A DNA stretch of 36,616 nt from Candidatus Parvarchaeota archaeon (GTDB lineage: Archaea > Nanobdellota > Nanobdellia > Parvarchaeales > Parvarchaeaceae): the NCBI GenBank assembly GCA_027366075.1, contig DAHXLI010000028.1, positions 1-36,616 on the forward strand, given 5' to 3'. The position numbers were made by a program, and so were the translations under genes. Positions 22,038-29,612 of the stretch are shown piece after piece. How positions within the stretch are numbered: position 1 is the first letter of the stretch; every line of letters begins with the position of its first letter. A model generated the notes under the pieces. The model made no database searches, was not told where the DNA came from, and saw nothing but the letters and a program-made list of their open reading frames with translations.

Positions 22038-23621
22038 CTAAGCCGTCCCTTTTATTTTACCGATTATCTCGGCATAAGCCGGCCTTGTTATCAAAAGACC
22101 TATCAGCGAAGCGAGTATAGTCGTCAACGCGAAGCCGGTGAAAAGGCTCGCCGTGGAGAAAAGCAGCGGGAACATTATCGCGGCGAAAGAGAAGAACGAT
22201 ACAAATATTATGAAGAAAGCCCTTTTTACCCTTTTCTTGACCGCGGTATATTCCAATTGCGATGAACCCCGTATTATCTCATCGGTTATTATTATCTGGT
22301 CGTCGACAGATATACCTATGCTCGCTATGATCCCGGCTATGCTCGGGATGTCGAGGGTCCAGTGTATGAGTGCGGCCACGCCGATCACGACGACTATCTC
22401 GGCTACGCTCGTGGCCAATATGAGCGAGGAGATCCTGTAGTCTTTATATCGCAGGAAGACGACCAGAGCCACCGCTACGAAAGCGGCAAAAAGCAGGATA
22501 TATATCTCGCCTATGAACTGCGAGCCCGTAGTCGACGAGACCGACCGGATGGATATGACTTTTATCGGCGTAGGCAGGCTACCGCTTTCGAACACGGATT
22601 GCAGAGTTTTCATCTGTGTGAGGGCCTGCTGGTAGGATGAGGCGGACCCGCTTATGGTTATGGTCTGTGCCGCCTGCCCTTTAAGGTTAGAAGATATGGA
22701 CAAAGACGATATCTGCTTGCTATTTAGATAAAGCACTATCGGCTTGCTAAGATACGTCCCGCTTACCGAAAGGTTCTTAGTCGCGGCCGCAAAGTTTGCT
22801 GCGGCTTGCTTAGTCAGTTGGATCCCAAAGTTAAACGTGTACGAGCCGCTGCTCAACGTAGGCAGGGTTTCTCCGCCGTAAGGGCAGCTGGAAGTAAGAC
22901 ACACGGTCACTATGCCTTCGCTTTTATTTGTGCTATTGAATACTGTATAGTTGCCGATGGTAGCGTAGAATATCCCCTGGCTTTGTATCAGTGAAAGGGC
23001 CTGGCTCTCCCCGACGTTCGGCATGCTGATCTCTATGTAGGAGCCCTGCGAAAGTGTCTGTATCACGCTCACGGATATGCCGCTCAGCCCGAACGTGTTA
23101 AGCCGCGTCTGGAGTACGGTATCCAAATTGCTTATCACAGTGCTGTTCGCAGGCCGGGTCGAGTTCGGTACGACGGTTATCTGCGTGCCGCCGATTATGT
23201 CCAGGCCGTAGCTAAGCGAAGTCGAAGGCACGTCTTCCGTCTGTATAAAACTGGAATTTAGCGGGGCGGTTTTTGTGATCGGTATAGTGACGCTGGCCGT
23301 CGTGTAAATATATGGGAATAGTTCGTTTTCATAAGTTATGGTCAACGTGGCGTTTATCTTTGCCGTCTGATTGAGCGTAGAGTAAAATTGTTGCGCGCTG
23401 CCGATATGGACGCCGTTTATCGAAGTGATTATCGAACCGGTAGTCAGCGTAGTCGACCCTATCGCGCTTAAGTTGCCAAGGTAAGAATCCGTAGACAGGT
23501 AGATCACCTGGGCACCCGTCACATTAAGTATGTTGGGCTGTATCGCAAGGAAAGCCACGACTATCGCCAAAAGCATTATTATGACCCTCCAATCCTTTAA
23601 AAGCGACCCGACGTTGTTCAT
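22038..23621 (-). CDS. secD: Protein-export membrane protein SecD
   Basis: A 527-aa SecD homologue. One membrane helix near the N-terminus (about 14-31), a PDZ-like insert (GSIITSINGVHIGSAQQFYS), the SecD P1 signature around LSYGLDIIGGTQITVV, a large exported domain, and five membrane helices in the last third (ILLFAAFVAVALVVFLRYKD; DIPSIAGIIASIGISVDDQI). SecDF uses the proton motive force to pull proteins out of the Sec channel. It overlaps the end of secF by 4 nt. Length is normal for archaea. Confidence 0.92.
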   Translation of the reverse strand: MNNVGSLLKDWRVIIMLLAIVVAFLAIQPNILNVTGAQVIYLSTDSYLGNLSAIGSTTLTTGSIITSINGVHIGSAQQFYSTLNQTAKINATLTITYENELFPYIYTTASVTIPITKTAPLNSSFIQTEDVPSTSLSYGLDIIGGTQITVVPNSTRPANSTVISNLDTVLQTRLNTFGLSGISVSVIQTLSQGSYIEISMPNVGESQALSLIQSQGIFYATIGNYTVFNSTNKSEGIVTVCLTSSCPYGGETLPTLSSGSYTFNFGIQLTKQAAANFAAATKNLSVSGTYLSKPIVLYLNSKQISSLSISSNLKGQAAQTITISGSASSYQQALTQMKTLQSVFESGSLPTPIKVISIRSVSSTTGSQFIGEIYILLFAAFVAVALVVFLRYKDYRISSLILATSVAEIVVVIGVAALIHWTLDIPSIAGIIASIGISVDDQIIITDEIIRGSSQLEYTAVKKRVKRAFFIIFVSFFSFAAIMFPLLFSTASLFTGFALTTILASLIGLLITRPAYAEIIGKIKGTA

Positions 23622-24568
23622 ACGATTTTAGCCGGCCCGGTCTTTGGGGCTTCTTCCTCCTCGTAGCCTATCCCCGAAAGCTGGACGGAGCCGTTGAGTA
23701 TCCATACGGTGAAGTCGTCGAATATGACTCCGAATATCAGTATTATCGCTATATTCTGGATAGTCGTGTTGGTGGTGCCGAAGAAAAGCACTATGAAGGT
23801 TATCAACGCGGCGGCGTCCATAGTAAGCGAAGTCTTTATGGTGTGGATAAGCCTGTATTTCATGCTGGCTTCACTCCTTTTTAAAATGTTCGTAGCCAGG
23901 ATTATATTCCTGTCAGCGGAGTAACCCATTATCATCAGTATGCCGGCTATCGAAGCCAGGGAGAAGCTTATACCGAGGATATCGAGCACGCCTACGACGT
24001 TTATTATGTCACTGACTATGCTGATGACGTTTGAAAAGGCCTGCGAAGGGTTCCTGAAATAGAAAAGCGATACTACGGCGACGAGGACGAAGGCTACCCC
24101 CAAAAGCATAAGCGAATCGTACAATGAGCCCTGGGCCAGTTGTGAGCTAACGTAGTCTACGTTCGAGTTTGCGGCCGTCATCTTTATTCCGAAGGCGGTG
24201 GCCACGGCGTTCGTTAGGGCGGTAGCGTTGACCTTTATCCCGGCCGTCATTGAATATCCCGCTATAGCGTTAGAGAACTGCGAGTGAAGCACGGATATCG
24301 ATACTGGCGTGCCCAGCGCCGAAGAAAGATTGGCTGCGAGAAGATTCGGAGATATGCTGATGTTTGTATTCAGCGTAAGCGATATCCCGCCCGCCAACGA
24401 TATGTCCTCGTTTACGAGTTCACCGTGCACATGGTAATAGTAACCGATAGAAGCGGCGAAAAAGATTATAAAAGCGATAGGTATAAAGACCATTTTTTTA
24501 TAGTTTTTTAGATAATAGCCGACTACCCTGTCCATAGTCCCGTTAAGGGTTTTTCTTATTCCTTGCAT
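23618..24568 (-). CDS. secF: Protein-export membrane protein SecF
   Basis: A 316-aa SecF homologue: N-terminal membrane helix (about 28-47), exported P1 domain with ISLAGGISLTLNTNI, then membrane helices with the conserved D-I-L-G-I-S-F-S-L-A-S-I-A-G-I-L-M-I-M-G-Y-S-A-D-R region and the motif NIILATNILKR in the position of the family's cytoplasmic loop. It starts the minus-strand operon that continues with secD and four more genes to 19515. The C-terminal tail is Glu/Pro-rich (YEEEEAPKTGPAK). Confidence 0.92.
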   Translation of the reverse strand: MQGIRKTLNGTMDRVVGYYLKNYKKMVFIPIAFIIFFAASIGYYYHVHGELVNEDISLAGGISLTLNTNISISPNLLAANLSSALGTPVSISVLHSQFSNAIAGYSMTAGIKVNATALTNAVATAFGIKMTAANSNVDYVSSQLAQGSLYDSLMLLGVAFVLVAVVSLFYFRNPSQAFSNVISIVSDIINVVGVLDILGISFSLASIAGILMIMGYSADRNIILATNILKRSEASMKYRLIHTIKTSLTMDAAALITFIVLFFGTTNTTIQNIAIILIFGVIFDDFTVWILNGSVQLSGIGYEEEEAPKTGPAKIV

Positions 24569-24632
24569 AAACGTCTATAAATCCGATGTTTTTCTGATAT
24601 TAAAAAGTTTTAAAGGCTCGGTATAAACCGCC

Positions 24633-25427
24633 TTAAATCTGCGCCAGAGTGCTTACATTATAAAGTTTTTCGAGCTCCGGCAAGCCGAGGCTCCTTATTT
24701 TTCTGTATGCGGCGGTCACTATGGATTTCAACGGCTCCTTGTAATCGTTTCTTATGCTGTACCCCGGGGTAAGGCTGTCGAGCATCATCGAGTTCATTTC
24801 CTGCGGGCAGTATTCATACACGTTTCCCCTTAGGACGTACATGTTGTGGGCTTTTACTTCGCTGCTTTTGGAAATGCCATTGAATCTCCTTTTGAATTCG
24901 TCTGTAAGGTACCGCGTAACGCCGTCATCGAGGCCGCTTGCGTTCATCGCCAGGGAGAACCTCACCTCATCGACATCGTTTAATATCGGGTTTAGCTGCT
25001 TGTTGCGGTATATTTCCTCTACCTTCTTAGTCTTCATCGAGATACTTTCCAAACGCTCCCAGAATTCTACCATGTTTATAGTCTCGACTTCTATCAACTC
25101 ACAGACCCTCTTATTCCCTTCTCTGTAGACGACTGCGACGTCTACCGGCCAGTTTGAGATCCTTTGGCTGCTGGTGCGCCGCCTTTCCAATTTCTTCATG
25201 GCTTTCTTGTTTAGTCTCTTCTTGCCGCTCAGCTTGTATAGCGTCTGCGGGCCGACATATTTTAACGGGAGCTCCATTTCCACGCATTCTACTTCTTTGG
25301 TCTTTTCTATGTAAGTGAAAACGGACAGCTGCATAAGCTTGTGTTTTAATGCCGCGCCGCCGTTCGAGCTGACTAAGTCATCTGAAAGCAGTTCTTCAAG
25401 GTTCGCTTCTTTGCAGCTAGGGGACAT
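24633..25427 (-). CDS. Unknown protein with a possible PD-(D/E)xK-type nuclease core
   Basis: A 264-aa soluble protein. Not recognised by overall sequence. A central segment WPVDVAVVYREGNKRVCELI then EVET fits the hydrophobic strand-turn-strand of restriction-endonuclease-like folds: D96 before a strand and E113-x-E115 (ExE instead of D/ExK) at the end of the next. A very basic stretch (RLNKKAMKKLERRRTSSQR, residues 71-89) precedes it and could bind nucleic acid. The rest is helical. No neighbour is functionally linked: secF is on its one side, a divergent pilin on the other. The nuclease suggestion is weak. Confidence 0.55.
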   Translation of the reverse strand: MSPSCKEANLEELLSDDLVSSNGGAALKHKLMQLSVFTYIEKTKEVECVEMELPLKYVGPQTLYKLSGKKRLNKKAMKKLERRRTSSQRISNWPVDVAVVYREGNKRVCELIEVETINMVEFWERLESISMKTKKVEEIYRNKQLNPILNDVDEVRFSLAMNASGLDDGVTRYLTDEFKRRFNGISKSSEVKAHNMYVLRGNVYEYCPQEMNSMMLDSLTPGYSIRNDYKEPLKSIVTAAYRKIRSLGLPELEKLYNVSTLAQI

Positions 25428-25491
25428 AAACGATCTACCAACAATACTAAATTATGTTTCATATTAATACTATGCTTTTTTAGAATATTCT

Positions 25492-26163
25492 ATGCGTGGG
25501 CAATTCTCCATAGAATTCGTGATAGACGTAAGCTTTGTGCTCATAATCGTGGCATTCCTTATAGTCTTCTTCGCGTCTTTCATAAACACAAATTCGGCCG
25601 CCGTAAGCATGAATAACATATGCGATCAGATATCGCAGGGCATAAACGGCGTCTCGTCTTCCGGCGGGCTTTCTTCGATACAATACGTTTCCCTGACCAA
25701 CGGCACCGCGCGGCAGACCTACAATGTAACGGTATCAGACGGGATAGTAATAATATACCTGCTAAATTCAAATGGCAGATCGTCCGCTTTGATAGCCAAT
25801 ACGAATGTGGTATCGTGCGGCGCGGATACGAGAGCGACTGCAAACGAGACTTTCGGGTTTTCCAACCTCGCGATATACGAGAATTCAAGCAACATAGAAC
25901 TTGCGTATCTATACGGAAATTACTCGGGAAACAGCGCCTATCCTTTGAGCATACGCGGAGGCGGGTTTTCCGGCAACGCAAGCCTTTATCTTGTGTACTC
26001 GAACGGCACCTCGTCCCTGCTTAATGGCACCGAGCCGGGCAAAGGTTTCAGTTATGACAGCATAGCCCTGATACAGACGCTGCCTGCCGGGAGCTATCAG
26101 TTCTACGCGGAAGAAGGACTAGACGGCTCCATACACGTATCCTTGCCGTTTTCTAAAACGTGA
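25492..26163 (+). CDS. Prepilin-like protein with class III signal peptide (223 aa)
   Basis: Starts MRG then QFSIEFVIDVSFVLIIVAFL, a very short leader cut after Gly3 with Gln at +1 and Glu at +5: a canonical archaeal prepilin start. The exported part has many sequons (NVT, NGT, NES-like, NSS, NYS, NAS) and only two Cys, so it is probably glycosylated. Beta-rich, in keeping with pilin head domains. A highly similar leader occurs in the next gene, 73 nt downstream on the same strand, but the sequences beyond the helix differ. No family beyond prepilin can be named. Confidence 0.8.
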   Translation: MRGQFSIEFVIDVSFVLIIVAFLIVFFASFINTNSAAVSMNNICDQISQGINGVSSSGGLSSIQYVSLTNGTARQTYNVTVSDGIVIIYLLNSNGRSSALIANTNVVSCGADTRATANETFGFSNLAIYENSSNIELAYLYGNYSGNSAYPLSIRGGGFSGNASLYLVYSNGTSSLLNGTEPGKGFSYDSIALIQTLPAGSYQFYAEEGLDGSIHVSLPFSKT

Positions 26164-26204
26164 AGTTTACCCGCTGATTGCAACAGCCCGTTTTTAAAAC
26201 ATAG

Positions 26205-26216
26205 TCTTTAAATATA
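26205..26216 (+). promoter_or_regulatory. TATA box of the main pilin gene
   Basis: CTTTAAATATAC centred about 26 nt before the ATG at 26237, so the transcript would begin at or near the start codon (leaderless). No ribosome binding site precedes the ATG. Confidence 0.55.
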
Positions 26217-26236
26217 CTGAAAATAATAACATATCT

Positions 26237-26698
26237 ATGAAAACAAAAGCACAGTCAGCTTTAGAATACATGATGACCTATGGCTGGGCCATATTAATCA
26301 TCGTAATCGTAGCTGCTGTCCTGTATTCGTTGGGTATTTTTAGCCCGTCGAGTAGCGTAGGCACGACTGCAACTGGTTTTTCGCCGTTCACGGTCTTAGC
26401 ACAGACCTGTACACCGCATTACCTTGCATTCCAGTTAGGCAACAACGCGGGGGTTACCGTGACTCTCAAAAATGTGTTTTTAACAACATCTAGTGGGATA
26501 ACGGCATCTACTGCTATACTTGCCGACACCAGTTCCGTTGTAACGGGCGGATCTACAACTGTAAACTTTAGCAGTGGTGAAGCTTGTGTATCGGGCGCGC
26601 GCTATAGTGCAAGTATAACCGTAGCGTACACAGAAAGCAACAATTTGGGTTTGCAGACGCTTAATGCGAGTGGAACACTATCAGGATCAGCAAGCTAA
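26237..26698 (+). CDS. Major-type archaeal pilin
   Basis: A 153-aa protein starting MKTKA then QSALEYMMTYGWAILIIVIV, the archaeal pilin core that recurs across many archaea (Q-S-A-L-E-Y-x-M-T-Y-G-W-A-I-L). Cut after Ala5. The exported 115 residues are Thr/Ser-rich with two Cys pairs and a beta-sandwich-like pattern, ending in GTLSGSAS. It has its own promoter (near-leaderless) and is followed by a hairpin terminator at 26717-26744, so it is a single-gene unit, as expected for a highly expressed structural pilin. Among the pilin-like genes in the window it is the best candidate for the major subunit. Confidence 0.87.
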   Translation: MKTKAQSALEYMMTYGWAILIIVIVAAVLYSLGIFSPSSSVGTTATGFSPFTVLAQTCTPHYLAFQLGNNAGVTVTLKNVFLTTSSGITASTAILADTSSVVTGGSTTVNFSSGEACVSGARYSASITVAYTESNNLGLQTLNASGTLSGSAS

Positions 26699-26716
26699 AT
26701 AAAATTTGATTTTTTA

Positions 26717-26744
26717 GCCTTCGTTTTGAAGGCGCTTTCTTTTT
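26717..26744 (+). terminator. Hairpin with T-rich tail after the pilin gene
   Basis: GCCTTC (26717-26722), loop GTTTT, GAAGGC (26728-26733), then a pyrimidine/T-rich run. It is 19 nt after the pilin stop. Archaeal terminators usually need only the T tract, but the hairpin may stabilise the abundant message. Confidence 0.55.
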
Positions 26745-26780
26745 AAGTATTATTTATACTTTGATCTGGCTGATCAATAA

Positions 26781-26984
26781 ATGCCCGAGTTAAATCTAAA
26801 GTGCCCCAAATGCGGTTCAAGTTTCTCCTATAAATTCATCCCTTGGATGAATAAATTAGGCAGCCACATAACGACAAAGGACGGGAAGAAACTGCTGCCA
26901 GACGTACAGTTTTTAGGCAGGAAAAGACTTTTAAGGTGCCCAGTCTGCAGGAAGACTTCCCTTTACGATGTGCATTCAGTTTAA
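26781..26984 (+). CDS. Small zinc-ribbon protein (67 aa)
   Basis: MPELNLKCPKCGSSFSYKFI at the start gives C8-x2-C11, and RKRLLRCPVCRKTSLYDVHS at the end gives a second C-x2-C, about 43 residues later: a zinc ribbon with an inserted loop. The loop (IPWMNKLGSHITTKDGKKLL) is basic and might contact nucleic acid. No named family. It has its own TATA-like element (TATTTATACT, about 26750-26759) about 27 nt before ATG. Confidence 0.65.
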   Translation: MPELNLKCPKCGSSFSYKFIPWMNKLGSHITTKDGKKLLPDVQFLGRKRLLRCPVCRKTSLYDVHSV

Positions 26985-27001
26985 AGGAAAACCCCATTCT
27001 G

Positions 27002-27320
27002 TTAGAAATAAGAACGTGAACTAGACTGTACGACTTCTCCCGCCAAAGGCGAAACGGCTCCGAATGGGTTAGTCCTCTTCATATGATAAGCGGGAGCCTT
27101 CACGGCCCGCCTCTCGTCGAAAGTCCATCCGTATCCTTTCTTAAGCGAGCCTCCCGCGGGCATCTCGTCATAGACGGTCGACCTATCCACAAGAAACCTC
27201 TTTGCCGTATCAGAAAGCGCATCATCGATACTCAAAGAATGGGGCAAAGCGCCTTACCTTTTCGTTCGGGCCCCTGCACTTCTTCGCCTTTTTGTCCAGT
27301 GAGCCTTCGTCTTCTAACAT
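27002..27320 (-). pseudogene. Possible frameshifted minus-strand gene of unknown function
   Basis: Two minus-strand open frames abut: ATG at 27320 reads MLEDEGSLDKKAKKCRGPNE then KVRRFAP and stops at about 27226, while a second frame, one base over and open from about 27253 to the stop at 27002, reads PHSLSIDDALSDTAKRFLVD and ends SSSRSYF. Together they would make a protein of about 105 aa if one base in the stretch 27226-27254 (GCTTTGCCCC) were removed. The composition looks coding, but no family is recognised and there is no other evidence. Between 26985 and 27427 I see no intact gene. Confidence 0.3.
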
Positions 27321-27427
27321 TTGGAAAGCCCTCTCGCCCAGCCTCTCTCCACTCGCTTATGCAATTATTAAGAACGTTACTTCACGAAATACTTTTTGAT
27401 TCCCTATTTTGGTGTCGGTTTACTTCT

Positions 27428-27823
27428 GTGGAGAGCTATAATTCTACGGTAAACAACGGCTTTAAGCTAAGTGAAGTTTCTGCCGATAAAGCGTATTCGT
27501 CTAGGAAAAATCTTGAGATTGTAAATAATTTCGGCGGAACGGCTTGCGTTCCTTTTAAAAGTAATTCTACTAGAGATAGTCGAGGCTCTTACTTATAGTA
27601 CAAAATGTACCATTATTTCCAAATGAACAAAGGGGAGTTTATGGAGCATTACCATCTTAGGTCTAATGTCGAAAGCGCATCCAGAGCGATAAAGAATAGG
27701 ATGGTAGAGGCTCTGAAAAGCAGGACTAAGGCGGCACAGGCCAACGAGTTATTGCTAAAGCTGATCTGTTATAATATTACGATTTTGATACAGCAGACGA
27801 ATGAATTAGGAATTAGATTTTAA
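27428..27823 (+). pseudogene. Transposase remnant with an in-frame UAG
   Basis: Residues read EVSADKAYSSRKNLEIVNNF then GGTACVPFKSNST, followed by a TAG (27596-27598) and in the same frame YKMYHYFQMNKGEFMEHYHL then RSNVESASRAIKNRM and ALKSRT...ANELLLKLICYNI. This is the C-terminal half of a DDE_Tnp_1-type (IS4/IS5-like) transposase, with the middle Asp (SADKAY) and final Glu (RSNVES) present. The N-terminal half with the first Asp (I-D-S-T-G-like) is not found upstream. The TAG is at the point where relatives have Trp (TGG), so one G-to-A change broke it. No terminal repeats were identified. Neighbouring AT-rich DNA suggests an accessory patch. Confidence 0.75.
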
Positions 27824-27824
27824 T

Positions 27825-28550
27825 TTATGGAATTATTGGCGTTATTATATAGTCTGTATAGAGAATGTTATTATTTTGAGGTACGCATCTCTGATGTATT
27901 TGCATATTTTTATTATTGAAATAGGAGATAATTACTTTCTCTAAGTTTTCAGCCGTGTCTGTTAATACGTTAACAACAGTATTTGGAGGAAGTCCTACTG
28001 ATAAAATCTTTTGATGTTGAACATAGCCCTGCAGTATTCCGCTTGCCAGATGTGCAGAAAAGTTTCCGTGATGCCTTATGTTTTTATTTATGTAATCCAG
28101 TTCATGTTTTGTAAGAAGACCTAACTGTAAAACTTTATTACTCATATAATCCCATCTCCATAACCAGTTGTTTATTTCTGACTTAGATAAGGTTATGTTA
28201 TTAGATATAAAAATATTATTTATTAAATCCCACCACTGTTGCGTTTTACCTTCGCTTATCTTATGAGAATCGAACGAATTAAGACTAGAAAATTGACTAT
28301 TGCATGCATTACAAGATATTGAAATAACATCGCTTATTCTTCTTGATACCAAGGCAACATAAATTGCGGAATCAATTGCATTTCTACACATTACTAAAGA
28401 CGAAAATAATTGATTATTATCTAAATCATTTGCAGATTCTCTAAATGCTGTTATTGATGCATTAAAAAGAGAATAGAATGGTAGGGTTCCCAACTTACTC
28501 TGTAAAGAACTAATAGTCCTTGCGGATATACTAGATCCTGGTGCTTGCAT
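27825..28550 (-). CDS. HEPN/DUF4145-like protein, AT-rich
   Basis: A 241-aa mostly helical protein, MQAPGSSISARTISSLQSKL at the start. A helix with CRNAIDSAIYVALVSR and, about 100 residues later, NIRHHGNFSAHLASG resemble the DUF4145/HEPN pattern (R-x-A-x-E...; I-R-x-x-G-N-x-x-A-H). A CNAC pair (C80/C83) might bind metal. HEPN proteins are often RNases in defence or toxin systems, though DUF4145 members are mostly uncharacterised. Its codons are clearly more AT-rich than those of the neighbours, it lies next to a transposase remnant, and it ends 1 nt from it, all signs of lateral acquisition. A TATA-like element is seen about 30 nt before the start on the minus strand. Confidence 0.55.
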   Translation of the reverse strand: MQAPGSSISARTISSLQSKLGTLPFYSLFNASITAFRESANDLDNNQLFSSLVMCRNAIDSAIYVALVSRRISDVISISCNACNSQFSSLNSFDSHKISEGKTQQWWDLINNIFISNNITLSKSEINNWLWRWDYMSNKVLQLGLLTKHELDYINKNIRHHGNFSAHLASGILQGYVQHQKILSVGLPPNTVVNVLTDTAENLEKVIISYFNNKNMQIHQRCVPQNNNILYTDYIITPIIP

Positions 28551-28709
28551 TTTATAATAATCTCGTAGCTAAATATATGTTTATAAAGTCTTTAAAATGT
28601 TTACAAAGTAACCTTATTCATCTACTTAATAAACAAAGCCGTGCGGCACGACTTTGCTAATAAACTTGATTCTGCTAATAAAATCGGAAAATCGTGGATT
28701 AAATAATTG
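28551..28709. other. Intergenic region with a short hairpin
   Basis: 159 nt without a gene. It contains an imperfect 21-nt palindrome AAAGCCGTGCGGCACGACTT(T) at 28635-28655 (one mismatch) and a direct repeat TGCTAATAAA at 28655-28664 and 28673-28682. The hairpin could be a terminator for the minus-strand gene at 28710-29420; nothing else is recognised. Confidence 0.4.
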
Positions 28710-29420
28710 TTAATCGGGATACTGAAGTTTCTTTTTATATTCGTCCATAGTATCGAACTCTTCGTCTTTTACAACGTCGCCATCATTATCTATGTCTATC
28801 TGTTTATAGACGCCCCCAAGCTCCACGAAGAAACGCCAAACGCCCGCTTCCTTTAGAAACTTAAACTCATCCAGTTTCATAAGGTGCTCGTTTGAGACAG
28901 CAAGGTATTTTAACATTATTTTTCTCGCCTTTAGCGAATTGAATTTTGGCCGGTAAATGCCTTTAGTTCCGCTATAATATTTGTTCTGAACCAAAACGAC
29001 CGGCTTTTGTTCGATTGAACGTTCCCTTATAACCCTAAGGAACGCTTCACTCTCTGAATTTTGGCCGTATATGTCAAAGTCCTGGTTGCCGGAGGTGTGC
29101 ACCCTATAACGTTTTATTCTCGTCGTAAAAGCAAGGGCAATAACGATTGCGCCACAAATCGCGACTATTTCACCTTTGTAAAGGAGAAAGTCGATTATGC
29201 CGAGTATAAGGGTAATGACTCCCGCAGCGAATAACGGTTTGAGTAGGGTGCCGTCAAAATTTATAGCAGTTATATGCTGATAGCCGACTTCGCTAAAACC
29301 TCCCTGCCCCAGCCGTATCAGTCTTTTGTTCGTAGCGTAGTAGTTTTTGTAAGATGCCTCTATGTCTTCGTCATCGTCCAGATATTCTTTTAATCTTTTA
29401 GGCAGGCTTCTCTCTTTCAT
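28710..29420 (-). CDS. PH-like (bPH) domain membrane protein
   Basis: A 236-aa protein. The first 60 residues hold YKNYYATNKRLIRLGQGGFSE then VGYQHITAINFDG, which is the start of a YdbS/bPH-like pleckstrin-homology domain; two membrane helices (about 62-98, PLFAAGVITLILGIIDFLLY and IVAICGAIVIALAF) follow, then a second PH-like or unknown cytoplasmic part with SEAFLRVIRERS near 120 and an acidic C-terminus. Bacterial bPH proteins are poorly characterised membrane-associated modules. The gene is 13 nt before tRNA-Glu on the same strand and could be cotranscribed. Confidence 0.65.
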   Translation of the reverse strand: MKERSLPKRLKEYLDDDEDIEASYKNYYATNKRLIRLGQGGFSEVGYQHITAINFDGTLLKPLFAAGVITLILGIIDFLLYKGEIVAICGAIVIALAFTTRIKRYRVHTSGNQDFDIYGQNSESEAFLRVIRERSIEQKPVVLVQNKYYSGTKGIYRPKFNSLKARKIMLKYLAVSNEHLMKLDEFKFLKEAGVWRFFVELGGVYKQIDIDNDGDVVKDEEFDTMDEYKKKLQYPD

Positions 29421-29433
29421 ATTGGCTAAAATT

Positions 29434-29506
29434 TACCCCGACCGGGATTCGAACCCGGGTCGCCGCCTTGAAAGGGCGAAGTCCTTGGCCGCTAGACTAT
29501 CGGGGC
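29434..29506 (-). tRNA. tRNA-Glu (anticodon TTC)
   Basis: A 73-nt cloverleaf on the minus strand: acceptor GCCCCGA/TCGGGGT (first pair G-T), anticodon stem TCGCC/GGCGG with loop CTTTCAA, T arm CCGGG/CCCGG around TTCGAAT, discriminator A. Anticodon TTC reads GAA and GAG. CCA not encoded. Starts about 100 nt from the GH57 gene, which is on the other strand. Confidence 0.9.
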
Positions 29507-29612
29507 ATACAACTCTATACTATTTTGTTTTTATAAAAGCTTGTCAGTAGTTATTGAAATATAAAAGCGTATTATGCCAAATTAAAATACTATGAGATGA
29601 TTTAAACACCAT

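Noticed and set aside
26992..27244. 9-bp inverted repeat CCCCATTCT/AGAATGGGG as transposon ends
   Set aside because: The two copies do not flank the transposase remnant, and the match does not extend.
27002..27320. RNase P or SRP RNA
   Set aside because: A few bases (CGAAAGTCC; GCTTATCATATG) recall RNase P RNA regions, but they are on opposite strands and the rest does not fit.
27083..27427. N-terminal part of the plus-strand frame that leads into the transposase remnant
   Set aside because: It has no transposase similarity and a Ser/Pro/Arg-rich shadow composition, so the remnant was started at about 27428.
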